NCBI RefSeq assembly: GCF_024181405.1
Contig: NZ_CP051302.1
Coordinates: 1,054,001-1,118,000, forward strand
DNA length: 64,000 nucleotides
Direction: 5' to 3'
Source of the DNA: Treponema denticola
GTDB lineage: Bacteria; Spirochaetota; Spirochaetia; Treponematales; Treponemataceae
The position numbers and the translations under genes were made by a program. Position 1 is the stretch's first letter. Each line of letters opens with the position of its first letter. Below are positions 35,105 to 43,723 of the stretch, in pieces. The notes under the pieces are model-generated. The model ran no database searches. It saw only the letters and a list, made by a program, of their open reading frames with translations, and was not told the origin of the DNA.

Positions 35105-36403
35105 TTGATTTTTCAAGAAAGCGAAACCATAGAGTTAAAAGAAAAAATCGATGAAAACATCAAAAAAGTAATTGTTTCGTTTGCAAATTGTAAGGGCGGA
35201 ACGCTCTATGTCGGTATCAAAGATGACGGGAAAGTTGTAGGGATAAAAGATATTGATAATTCAATGCTCCAACTCAGTAATATGATAAGAGATTCGATCA
35301 GACCCGATATAACAATGTTTGTCAATTATAAAATAACAAAAACACAGGGAAAGCAAATAATCCAAATTAGTGTTCAAAGAGGCAGTAACCGCCCCTATTA
35401 TCTTGCTAAAAAAGGTTTAAGGCCGGAAGGTGTCTATGTTCGACAGGGTTCATCTTCCGCCCCTGCAAGCGATACGGCAATAAGAAATATGATAAAGGAA
35501 ACGGATGGAGATATTTTTGAAGAGATGCGCTCCACAGAACAAAATTTAACCTTTAATGCCTTATCAAAGGAATTTAAAGCTAGAAATTTGGATTTTGGAA
35601 CTAAGCAAAAGCAAACTTTGAAAATACTTAATCAAGACGGAATGTACACAAATACCGGATTATTATTATCGGAGCAATGTGTGCACTCTGTAAAAGCCGC
35701 CGTGTTTGAAGGAAGGGATCAAAGCATTTTTAAAGACAGAAAAGAATTTTTAGGCTCTCTTATTCAACAATTAAATGACATTTATAATTACATAGACATG
35801 CACAATCAAACGCGATCAACCTTTGATAAGCTCCTGCGTGTAGACACAAGGGATTACCCTCCCTCAGCAATACGAGAAGCACTTTTAAATCTACTGGTAC
35901 ATAGAGACTATTCTTTTAGTGCAAGTTCTTTGATAAGCATATATACGGATAGAATCGAATTTGTTTCAATAGGCGGACTTTTACCCGGAATCTTGCTTGA
36001 AGATATTATGCTGGGGCTTTCCATATGCAGAAACAAAAATTTAGCAGGTGTGTTTTACCGTCTTCACCTTATTGAAGCTTATGGAACAGGCATGAGTAAA
36101 ATTATAGGTGCCTACGAAAATCTTACACAAAAACCGATAATCGAAAATACTGCAAACGCTTTTAAAATCGTACTTCCCAATATCAATACAAAATACCTTC
36201 CGCAAAATAATGATAAACTAAAGGATACGGAAATAAAAATAATTGAATTTATAAAAAAGAAGAAAAAAGTATCACGCACCGATATAGAACAAAAATTTGA
36301 TATGAGTTCATCAAGTGTATCAAGACTTTTAAAGAGTCTTACTGAAAACGGAATTATACTAAAGGACGGCAAGGGAAAAAACACACAATATATATCAAGT
36401 TAA
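35105..36403 (+). CDS. AlbA_2/Schlafen-type ATP-binding regulator with C-terminal HTH
   Basis: 432 residues starting at TTG 35105, about seven bases after GGGGG. The N-terminal AlbA_2 domain has SFANCKGGTLYVGIKDDGKVVGI near residue 26. A GHKL-like ATPase region follows near 260: AIREALLNLLVHRDYS, then IYTDRIEFVSIGGLLPG. The C-terminus is a winged helix (VSRTDIEQKFDMSSSSVSRL). Proteins of this architecture are usually transcription regulators, some linked to stress or phage defence. The repeats in its promoter suggest autoregulation. Confidence 0.85.
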   Translation: MIFQESETIELKEKIDENIKKVIVSFANCKGGTLYVGIKDDGKVVGIKDIDNSMLQLSNMIRDSIRPDITMFVNYKITKTQGKQIIQISVQRGSNRPYYLAKKGLRPEGVYVRQGSSSAPASDTAIRNMIKETDGDIFEEMRSTEQNLTFNALSKEFKARNLDFGTKQKQTLKILNQDGMYTNTGLLLSEQCVHSVKAAVFEGRDQSIFKDRKEFLGSLIQQLNDIYNYIDMHNQTRSTFDKLLRVDTRDYPPSAIREALLNLLVHRDYSFSASSLISIYTDRIEFVSIGGLLPGILLEDIMLGLSICRNKNLAGVFYRLHLIEAYGTGMSKIIGAYENLTQKPIIENTANAFKIVLPNINTKYLPQNNDKLKDTEIKIIEFIKKKKKVSRTDIEQKFDMSSSSVSRLLKSLTENGIILKDGKGKNTQYISS

Positions 36404-36409
36404 ATTCCC

Positions 36410-37441
36410 CTACTTTTTTGCCTCAGTCTTCTCGTCTTTTAGCTCCAGACCTTTTTCAAATAAAAAGCTGATGTAGTAGTCTTCAATCGTATTTTTAGGG
36501 CCGGCGGCGTTGAGGCGCTTGCGGGCATCGGCATTGTTTCGGCGCTGTACATATGAAGAATAAAAATGGCGAGGATCGGAATTATCAAAATCCAGTTTTT
36601 TATTTAAGAGCTTGGCAACATCTTCCCTGCCCATTGCAGGTATTTTACAGCTTACCAGCTGATTGCGTACATAGAGAATATCTTCATATGAGATGCCGAA
36701 TAAAAACTCTTCCAGAGACTGCCCTATAATCTTATTGGATAGTTTTGCAAGCATAAAACTTTGCCAAGAATCATCCAATTTGGAAGAAAGCAAAAAAAGC
36801 TCGCTGGTGCCCATCATCGTACCGAATACCGGAGCTATTGTGTCACGGGCAGTCCAAACGCGGGTTAGAACGGGAGCAAAAGAAGTCGTGTTTTGATCCA
36901 AACGGTGCTCCCAAAGATAGGTTAAGGCATTTGCTACCTTTTCTTGTTTTTGTTTATCCAAAATATTGCTATCCAAAATCGAAATATAAACATCTTCGGA
37001 CATAATCGTAAACATGATATTCATAGTAGCCGCTCTAAGTTCTTCAATTTTTTCTTCCGAAAATGATGAATTTGAAGCGACCTTGGTAAGAGCAGAAAAT
37101 ATATGGAATTTTGCTACAAGAAAACCGCGGCCCAATACAGCCTTTGTGGGCATTGAAAGAGTACGGGCATCGGAAGGAGTTTTACACAAAGTTTCTATGA
37201 GTGTTTCTTGACTGCGCTTTTGGCCTGCAAGAACGCCTGTCTCATGGATTGAAGGAAAGCAGGAAATCGCAGCCGACATTCTTTCCAAGTCCATGAGTTT
37301 CTTTCCTATTTCCAAAACAGTAGTCTTATATTCTTCATTCAATTGTTCAAAAGCATATTTGACCAATGTTCTTTCATGATCATTTAGAACAACTATGTCT
37401 GTAGAGATTATAGTTCCGAGTCCTGCATTATCTATTGTCAT
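36410..37441 (-). CDS. conserved-looking protein of unknown function
   Basis: 343 residues, predicted mostly alpha-helical and soluble, with no signal peptide, no membrane segment and no motif I recognise. Features worth noting are GQKRSQETLIETLCKTP near residue 73, ALTYLWEHRLDQN near 178 and a basic stretch YVQRRNNADARKRLN near 300. It is convergent with the AlbA-type regulator (six bases apart) and divergent from pcnB. Codon use matches the neighbours, so it looks native. Confidence 0.65.
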   Translation of the reverse strand: MTIDNAGLGTIISTDIVVLNDHERTLVKYAFEQLNEEYKTTVLEIGKKLMDLERMSAAISCFPSIHETGVLAGQKRSQETLIETLCKTPSDARTLSMPTKAVLGRGFLVAKFHIFSALTKVASNSSFSEEKIEELRAATMNIMFTIMSEDVYISILDSNILDKQKQEKVANALTYLWEHRLDQNTTSFAPVLTRVWTARDTIAPVFGTMMGTSELFLLSSKLDDSWQSFMLAKLSNKIIGQSLEEFLFGISYEDILYVRNQLVSCKIPAMGREDVAKLLNKKLDFDNSDPRHFYSSYVQRRNNADARKRLNAAGPKNTIEDYYISFLFEKGLELKDEKTEAKK

Positions 37442-37613
37442 ATTTTTTTCGCAACTTCTCCAATATGCAATTACCTAATGTGTAGAAAAGATATTATACC
37501 ATATTATAACGAATTTTAAAAGGGCTTTTTTATCTAAAACCATAGAAATTTGGTAAAAACAGGCGGTACTCATTGACATAAAGCCTTTTTACATGCAATA
37601 TATTCATTCATAA

Positions 37614-38756
37614 ATGTTAGTTCGATACGGTCAAAATGCCGAAGGAAAGCAGGTTCGGCAGGCTTTGGTCTATACTAAGGATGAGCACAAGATTGCTCTC
37701 GAAAAAATAGACATTGAAGCCGTAAAAATTATACAGCGTTTAAATTCTCAAGGTTTTGAAGCCTATATAGTAGGAGGAGCAGTAAGAGACTTATTGATAG
37801 GTCATGTTCCAAAAGATTTCGATATAGCGACCTCAGCCGAACCTTCAAAAATAAGAAAAATGTTCCGTAATTCCAGAGTAATAGGCCGGCGTTTTAGGCT
37901 GGTTCATATATTTTTCGGAGAAAAGATATATGAGGTAAGCACCTTTAGATCAACGGAAGACGGAAGCATAGGAAACAAATTCGGCACAATAGATGAAGAC
38001 GTTCACCGAAGGGATTTTACTTTAAATGCTCTTTATTACGACCCCATACATGAACTTGTAATCGATTATGTAGACGGCGTTAAGGATATAAGAGCAAAAA
38101 AAGTAAGACCTATTATTCCCCTCCAGCTTATATTTTCGGAAGATCTGGTAAGAATGATTCGGGCTATAAAGTATGCAGCAATGACGGATTCCGGTATTCC
38201 GTTTTTTCTTCAGCTTCAAATACGAAAAAATGCCCATCTTTTGGAATTTGTATCCCCTTCAAGAATAACCGAAGAAATAAATAAGATTATTTTTAGCGGA
38301 CATGCAAGCGATATTATAAAAAGACTTTTGGATTTTAAGCTCTATGTTTACCTGCAGCCGGGAGCCTGCGCCTTTATAGATTCATCTTCAAAATTTAAAA
38401 AGATATATATAGAAAATCTTGCTCTTCTGGATAAGGAAGTTGACGCTAAACCTCAAATAAAACAGGGAGAATGTTTAAAATCATTACTTAAAGATTACAT
38501 CAGACTGATTGCAAACCCCGAAGGGCCGCCGCAAGAGGTTTATACCTATGTTTACAAAGAATGCAGACACTTTATTCTCCCCATGAATCCTCAAAGAAAG
38601 GAATTGGAATTTGCGGTAAAAAGCGTTTTAAATGATTTGGGAATAAAGGTATCAATGGAGAGAAGCCAAGTACGCCCTGCAAAACTCGGCAAACAAGTTA
38701 AGCTTAGACGCAAGAAAAAGGCTAAAAAACAAGAAGCTCTTAAAGATACGGAATAA
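37614..38756 (+). CDS. pcnB: poly(A) polymerase / tRNA nucleotidyltransferase family protein (PcnB type)
   Basis: 380 residues. Class II nucleotidyltransferase head: GFEAYIVGGAVRDLLIG near residue 45 and KDFDIATSAEPSKIRKMF near 65 (the DxD metal site), then RVIGRRFRLVHIFF, EVSTFRSTEDGS and RRDFTLNALYYDP. The IGRRFRLVHV-type motif and a basic C-terminus (KLRRKKKAKKQEAL) favour PcnB poly(A) polymerase over CCA-adding enzyme. Neither tRNA gene in the window encodes CCA, so a CCA enzyme must also exist. No Shine-Dalgarno is seen; TTGACA lies at 37573-37578. Confidence 0.85.
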   Translation: MLVRYGQNAEGKQVRQALVYTKDEHKIALEKIDIEAVKIIQRLNSQGFEAYIVGGAVRDLLIGHVPKDFDIATSAEPSKIRKMFRNSRVIGRRFRLVHIFFGEKIYEVSTFRSTEDGSIGNKFGTIDEDVHRRDFTLNALYYDPIHELVIDYVDGVKDIRAKKVRPIIPLQLIFSEDLVRMIRAIKYAAMTDSGIPFFLQLQIRKNAHLLEFVSPSRITEEINKIIFSGHASDIIKRLLDFKLYVYLQPGACAFIDSSSKFKKIYIENLALLDKEVDAKPQIKQGECLKSLLKDYIRLIANPEGPPQEVYTYVYKECRHFILPMNPQRKELEFAVKSVLNDLGIKVSMERSQVRPAKLGKQVKLRRKKKAKKQEALKDTE

Positions 38757-38771
38757 ACCCGTATCTTTAAG
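38739..38771 (+). terminator. hairpin across the pcnB stop codon
   Basis: Perfect 13-base stem CTTAAAGATACGG / CCGTATCTTTAAG with loop AATAAAC; the TAA stop sits in the loop. It also lies before the convergent OsmC-like gene end. No T tract. Confidence 0.6.
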
Positions 38772-38788
38772 GCTGAAAATTACAGATA

Positions 38789-39205
38789 TTAAACTCTGAT
38801 AAGTTTATGAGCTATCGGGGCAGGATTTTTGATTGTGGCGTGTACCGGACAGCTGTCGTCAACCAAAGCCATAAATTTTTCAAGCTCCTCATCGGAAGCA
38901 TCGGACTTAATATGATATATTGTTTCAATATCGGAAAGTCCCAGTGTACCCGGTCTAAAAAAGCCTATACATTCAACAGCCAAATAATCCAGTTTGAGAC
39001 CTTTTTTCTTTGCAATTACCTTTGAAGTAACACACTTACAGGCTCCCAAACCGCTTAAAAGAAGTTCTATCGGGTTCATTCCTAAATCGGTTCCCCCGAA
39101 ACTCAAGGGCTCATCCGCAATAATTTTCTTGCCTGATGCCTCACATTCAACTTTAAAACCTTCGCCTAAATCTATTTCGGCTTTTGTTCTAAATTCTTTT
39201 GCCAT
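38789..39205 (-). CDS. OsmC/Ohr-family protein
   Basis: 138 residues. OsmC fold with the two redox cysteines in LLSGLGACKCVTSK (near residue 50) and DSCPVHATIKNPAP (near 117), and MNPIELLLSGLG typical of the family. Members reduce organic hydroperoxides with thiols; the YhfA-like subgroup is less well understood. The ATG is preceded by GGAG. Fits the peroxide-defence theme with the nearby GPx. Confidence 0.88.
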   Translation of the reverse strand: MAKEFRTKAEIDLGEGFKVECEASGKKIIADEPLSFGGTDLGMNPIELLLSGLGACKCVTSKVIAKKKGLKLDYLAVECIGFFRPGTLGLSDIETIYHIKSDASDEELEKFMALVDDSCPVHATIKNPAPIAHKLIRV

Positions 39206-39286
39206 AATTTCTCCTATAAAAACTTTTTGAAAAAATTATCAAATTTTTGAAAAAAGTTTTTTCAAGTAGTTTTGCTTTATGCAAAA

Positions 39287-39376
39287 CTACATACAATAAT
39301 GCGACGTTTGCCGAAAGGCAAACTCGGTAGATAAACAGTGAAGCTGAATTTCTGCTGAACTGTTTATCATACCTCC
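39287..39376 (-). repeat. dispersed repeat with a short frame (copy A)
   Basis: On the minus strand, just after the protease stop, GGAGGT is followed by ATG and a 27-codon frame beginning MINSSAEIQLHC. The first ~50 bases closely match 50670-50717 (MINSSAKFSL). The element contains the inverted repeat GATAAACAGT / ACTGTTTATC (39330-39339, 39359-39368) and a GTTTGCC-GAAA-GGCAAAC hairpin. Whether it is translated is uncertain because the spacing between GGAGG and ATG is only one base. Confidence 0.6.
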
Positions 39377-39392
39377 TATAAATATTCCCTAG

Positions 39393-41414
39393 TTATTTTT
39401 TTAAGGGAGATTTTAAACCTTTTTTTATTTCGGCAGCCAATTTTTGAATTTCTTCAAACCTATCCTGTTGTTTTAACTCTAAACTTATATAATACAATTG
39501 ATTGATTTTTTCCGTATCAGATTTTTTTATATCATCCATAAAAAGAATTTCATCATAAAATGTATACTGATCTTGATTATATGGTTTCGCATTATAAGGA
39601 GCTGCTTGATTTATTTTTTGCTGCCACTGTTCGATATTTTTTTCCGGAGCTTCCTTAGGCGGTTTTAAATTTTTTGAAAGCCCGATATATATATAATCAT
39701 CGCTTCTAGCCTTTGTAAACATTTGCAAGTTACGCACTTCAATCCCGGGCGTACTGCCTTTTAAATTGAATCCTAAAGAAAGAACTAAGGTAGTTTCTTT
39801 ATCACTTGAAAAATCTTTTTTGGATATTGAAAAATCATAATCTCCGGCTTTTATAATCGTATTCGTTGAATTAAAATCAAATTTAATTGCTGCAAGCATA
39901 GGATCAATAGGATAATCCTTAGGCGACAAAGATAAAAATTCTTTCCAATCTCCGAAGTTTGCATTATATGAAGGAAGAATATAGTCGGTCATAAAACTAT
40001 AATCAAGGTTATGCCCATTCCTTGTAGAAGAAATAGCATCAATTTTACTCATAACATATATTCCTCCGGGAACAGGAAGAGAATACGATATAATTTCCCC
40101 GTCTGCAAAGGGAAGCTCCCAATAATTTACAAGCCATTTTCTACCGTAAACATCTATATGGCTTTCAGACCTTGATGCTTGTCCGTAAGATAAGACAGGA
40201 ACTTTTTCTCCTGCAACTGTTCTATAAATACGGTCAGCACTTAAAATATAGTCCATATATAATTTAGGGGATTGTATAAGTTCTTTTTCGCTTACATTAT
40301 CAGGCTTTTTTATCAAAGCCATGGTTGAATTAAGCATTTTACCGTAAACTACTTTGCCGTTTTGAGGAAGCTTATATTCTTTTAGATCATTGGGAATAAA
40401 TAATCCCCACTTTTTATTTCCCTGACGGGCCAAATGAAGGGGAAAAGAAGGAGCCCAAGCTCCATACATAATCTCTTCCGAACCCAAGGCCTTGGTAAAG
40501 GATTCGGCTCCGGAAAAACTATATTTTTTCTTCAAGTCATCTATAATGCTGAGTGTAAATTTTTTATAATCGGACAGGACCGATTTTCGAACCTCCGTCA
40601 GCTTTTTGGGTAATTTTTCTTCATACTTAAATTCATAAAAACTGCTTTCTTCAAGAATATGGGGCAGCCTATAAAAAATAGGAAGATAGACCGTACCTAG
40701 ATTTTTTGCAATATTCTTTGTTTCGGCAAAGGGAAGTGCATAGTTTAAATTTTCATTTTCGCTTTTCATGGTAATAATTCCCAAAACCATTCCATCAGGT
40801 GAAATAAGCGGCCCTCCTGAATTGCCGGGGCTGGCTGCAGCCGAAAACCTAAGCCACTTCCATTTTCCGTTTCTTTCTTCAAAGGTTTGGCTTGTAAGAA
40901 GACCGTTACGGATTATAATGCCTTCGCCCAAAGCATTGCCGACGGAAAAGGTGGGGGTATTTAAGTTAAATTCATTTAAGGCTGAAAGGCCTTCGCCTTT
41001 TACATGCTTATAATTTTCTGCCTCAAAAATTATAAAATCCTTTTCAACAGAGTAACTTAAAACCGATCCTACCTTATAAATATCCCCAGATACCGAACGT
41101 AGGTTGTAGTCGTTATAAAAACTTTCTTCATAAAGGTTAAAAACATGGGCGGCAGAATAGAATTTGCCGTCATCCATTAAAAAGGCGGTTCCTATGGGAA
41201 TATATTTGTCGTTTCGTATTGCAAATGGAATCCTTTCCATGGGAAGTTTTTTTTCATATTCCAGCTTCCCTTCTTCCGGTTTTAAAACAACAACTTCAAA
41301 TACGGCTCCGTTTATTTTTTTTAGAACTTCGGGACTTAGAACAGCCTGAGCTCCCAAAATCTGAAAAACTACCGCAAAAAATAAAATCATAAAAATGTGC
41401 TTAAATTTCATCAT
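39393..41414 (-). CDS. secreted trypsin-like (S1C/HtrA-type) serine protease
   Basis: 673 residues with a signal peptide (FMILFFAVVFQILGAQA). Catalytic triad candidates: His in KFYSAAHVFNLYEE near residue 90, Asp in EKDFIIFEAE near 123, and Ser in AASPGNSGGPLISPDGMVLG near 195. No PDZ domain is recognisable; the ~430-residue C-terminal part is unlike standard HtrA and ends in a Lys-rich tail. It is probably periplasmic or surface-exposed. What it cleaves is unknown. Confidence 0.85.
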   Translation of the reverse strand: MMKFKHIFMILFFAVVFQILGAQAVLSPEVLKKINGAVFEVVVLKPEEGKLEYEKKLPMERIPFAIRNDKYIPIGTAFLMDDGKFYSAAHVFNLYEESFYNDYNLRSVSGDIYKVGSVLSYSVEKDFIIFEAENYKHVKGEGLSALNEFNLNTPTFSVGNALGEGIIIRNGLLTSQTFEERNGKWKWLRFSAAASPGNSGGPLISPDGMVLGIITMKSENENLNYALPFAETKNIAKNLGTVYLPIFYRLPHILEESSFYEFKYEEKLPKKLTEVRKSVLSDYKKFTLSIIDDLKKKYSFSGAESFTKALGSEEIMYGAWAPSFPLHLARQGNKKWGLFIPNDLKEYKLPQNGKVVYGKMLNSTMALIKKPDNVSEKELIQSPKLYMDYILSADRIYRTVAGEKVPVLSYGQASRSESHIDVYGRKWLVNYWELPFADGEIISYSLPVPGGIYVMSKIDAISSTRNGHNLDYSFMTDYILPSYNANFGDWKEFLSLSPKDYPIDPMLAAIKFDFNSTNTIIKAGDYDFSISKKDFSSDKETTLVLSLGFNLKGSTPGIEVRNLQMFTKARSDDYIYIGLSKNLKPPKEAPEKNIEQWQQKINQAAPYNAKPYNQDQYTFYDEILFMDDIKKSDTEKINQLYYISLELKQQDRFEEIQKLAAEIKKGLKSPLKK

Positions 41415-41466
41415 AACTCCTAATGAGGGATTATATCACAAGAATAAAAGGCCGTCAATAAAAAAA

Positions 41467-41934
41467 CTAATTCAATAGTTTTTCAATATCTTTTTTTAAG
41501 TCTTCAGGTGTAACAGTAGGAGCATAGGCAGTAACCCCTTCTCCCGTTTTATCGACTAAAAATTTGGCAAAATTCCATTTTATGTCTTCACCGTTTGAAG
41601 CTTTTTTTAAAAAAGAAAAAAGAGGTTCGGTATTTTCACCGTTGACTTCAATTTTTGCCATTATGGGGAAAGAAACCCCATACTTACTTTGAGCAAAATT
41701 TCTGATTTCTTCGTTTGTGCCCGGATCTTGACCGCCGAATTGATTACATGGAAAAGCTGCAACAAGAAATTTTTTATCCTTGTATTCTTTGTATAATGCT
41801 TCCAAACCTTGGAAGTGAGGAGTAAGCCCTCACTCACAAGCCGTGTTCACGATTAAAATAACATAATCTTTGTAATCCTTAAAAGAAAAGTTATTTCCTA
41901 AGCTGTCCTTAACTGTGTAATTATAAATTCCCAT
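41467..41934 (-). CDS. selenocysteine-containing glutathione peroxidase
   Basis: 155 residues if the in-frame UGA at 41830-41832 is read as selenocysteine at position 35. Upstream of the UGA the frame reads MGIYNYTVKDSLGNNFSF... VNTACE, and downstream GLTPHFQGLEALYKEY, exactly where GPx has its catalytic Cys/Sec. FPCNQFGGQDPGTNEEI (Gln) and KWNFAKFLVDKTGEGV (Trp, Asn) complete the GPx tetrad. The ATG at 41934 has AAGGAG seven bases upstream and overlaps the GH2 gene end by 14 bases. A hairpin placed like a bacterial SECIS follows the UGA. It reduces peroxides with a thiol donor. Confidence 0.9.
41799..41815 (-). promoter_or_regulatory. candidate bacterial SECIS hairpin
   Basis: CTTCCAA-GGT-TTGGAAG: seven perfect pairs with a G-starting loop 21 bases after the UGA, within the spacing required for SelB-directed selenocysteine insertion. 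Confidence 0.75.
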
Positions 41935-43723
41935 TAAATTTCTCCTTAAAAATTTCGTTTAATGTTTTTGTAATTTTTAATCCCAAGCCTTCATCAAATT
42001 TTATTTTCTTCCGATCGTAGGTAAAAAGGCCATTTATTTCGTCTTCTACATCGCTTACCTGCGTGTAGATTGAAGCACTCAAGCCCTTTTCAATAGCAGG
42101 AAAAACATCCTTTACATAAAGCTTCCAAACAGCATCATTCAACTCTTCTTTGGTTTTGAACATTTTGTAGCCGAATAAAATATCGGAGCTCATGTGTTCT
42201 TGAACCGGCAAACTGAAGCCTCCGAATTCCGTAAGGGCGAGTACCCTGCCCCGATTATCTTTTTTAGGTCTAAAAGCCTTATAATAAATGTGATAACTGT
42301 GAAAGTCCCCGGCTCCCTGATCGAAGTAACCGCTTGCATGGTCGATTAAGCGGGCAGCATCTTTTTTACGTACAAGGGCGGCTGCTGAGGCGGCATCAAA
42401 CTGGCCCCAACCTTCGTTAAAAGGAACCCAGACTGCAATAGAGCTTATGTTGTATAATAAATCGATAGTACGTTCCGCATCGCGCATAAAATTTTTCCGG
42501 CCGGTTTCGCTTTTTCTTCCGTGAAGAGCATAACGGCTTTTTCCGTCTTTAAAATTAAAACCAAGCCAAGGAGCATACTTTACGACAAAGTCCTTATATG
42601 GACCGCCTCCGCTTACAAAGTCCTGCCAAACAAGCATACCGATTTTATCGCAGTGATAATACCAGCGAAGCGGCTCTATTTTTATGTGTTTTCTGAGCAT
42701 ATTAAAACCCATGTTTTTAAGAGTTTTAATTTCCCATATCATAGCTTCATCGGAAGGAGGAGTGTACATGCCGTCACTCCAATAGCCCTGATCCAAAAGG
42801 CCGTGATGAAAAATAGGCTTTCCGTTTAAACTTAAAACAGGCCCTGCTTTCCCTTTAAGAATACCGAATTCCCTCATACCGAAATAGGACCGTATACTGT
42901 CTTTTCCCGCTTTGACTTCAAAGTCATATAAAAAGGGGCTTTCGGGGCTCCAGCTTTTAAAGTCATCGGGCATTTTTACAAGGGCGCGGTTGTTTTGAAA
43001 AAGGCCTTCAGCAACCGCTTTTTCCCCGTCAAAGATTTTAACCGAAGCATTGGCTCCGAGAGGAACAGACTCGGCTCCGCACATAAAAAGCTCCAATTCA
43101 ACCTCTGCATTTTTAAAGTGAGGGGTTATTTTTACACTCTGAATATAGGTTTCGGGAACTTTTTCAGCCCATACCGTTTGCCAGATACCGCTTTGTCCCG
43201 TGTACCAAATCTCTCCGCGGTTGAGGGTCTGCTTTCCGTAAGCTTCATCGCCCGTATCCGTATCATCCGTAACGGAGACTACAACTTCGTTTTTACCGTC
43301 CTTTAAAAAACCGCTTATATCGAAATAAAAGGGCCAATAGCCTCCGGAATGGGAGCCGGCCTTTTTTCCGTTTATATAGACCGAACAATGCTGATCAACC
43401 GCCCCGAAATGCAATAAAAGCCTTTCCCCATCCTTACACTTTTCAAAGGTAAATTCTCTGCGGTACCATAATCTTTTTCCGGGAAGGAGCCGTTTTCCGA
43501 TGCCCGACAAAAGGCTTTCGGGCGAAAAAGGAACAATGATAGCTCCGTCCCATGTTTTGGGAACCTCTTCTGTCTCCGTTATTGCATAGTCCCACCGTCC
43601 GTTTAAACACTGCCAGTTTTCCCTTACAAGTTGAGGCCTCGGATATTCGTTTAAGGGACAGTCTTGATTTAGGCTTTTGCCCCAAGGCGTTAAAAGCGGT
43701 TTTATAGGTTTATTTTTTCTCAT
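41921..43723 (-). CDS. glycoside hydrolase family 2 protein (beta-galactosidase/glucuronidase-like)
   Basis: 600 residues from the ATG at 43723, just inside the end of the MFS gene; 19 more in-frame residues lie upstream. GH2 layout: an N-terminal sugar-binding jelly roll (RENWQCLNGRWDYAI; LLLHFGAVDQHCSVYINGKK), an immunoglobulin-like middle and a TIM barrel with NMGFNMLRKHIKIEPLRWYY, the acid/base Glu in WVPFNEGWGQFD and the probable nucleophile Glu in LALTEFGGFSLP. No signal peptide, so it is cytoplasmic and probably acts on a sugar brought in by the overlapping MFS transporter. Confidence 0.88.
   Translation of the reverse strand: MRKNKPIKPLLTPWGKSLNQDCPLNEYPRPQLVRENWQCLNGRWDYAITETEEVPKTWDGAIIVPFSPESLLSGIGKRLLPGKRLWYRREFTFEKCKDGERLLLHFGAVDQHCSVYINGKKAGSHSGGYWPFYFDISGFLKDGKNEVVVSVTDDTDTGDEAYGKQTLNRGEIWYTGQSGIWQTVWAEKVPETYIQSVKITPHFKNAEVELELFMCGAESVPLGANASVKIFDGEKAVAEGLFQNNRALVKMPDDFKSWSPESPFLYDFEVKAGKDSIRSYFGMREFGILKGKAGPVLSLNGKPIFHHGLLDQGYWSDGMYTPPSDEAMIWEIKTLKNMGFNMLRKHIKIEPLRWYYHCDKIGMLVWQDFVSGGGPYKDFVVKYAPWLGFNFKDGKSRYALHGRKSETGRKNFMRDAERTIDLLYNISSIAVWVPFNEGWGQFDAASAAALVRKKDAARLIDHASGYFDQGAGDFHSYHIYYKAFRPKKDNRGRVLALTEFGGFSLPVQEHMSSDILFGYKMFKTKEELNDAVWKLYVKDVFPAIEKGLSASIYTQVSDVEDEINGLFTYDRKKIKFDEGLGLKITKTLNEIFKEKFNGNL

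Noticed and set aside
41467..41805. A complete 112-residue glutathione peroxidase starting at TTG 41805
   Set aside because: It would lack the catalytic residue and N-terminal strand; the same frame continues upstream through a TGA to a well-placed ATG with AAGGAG.
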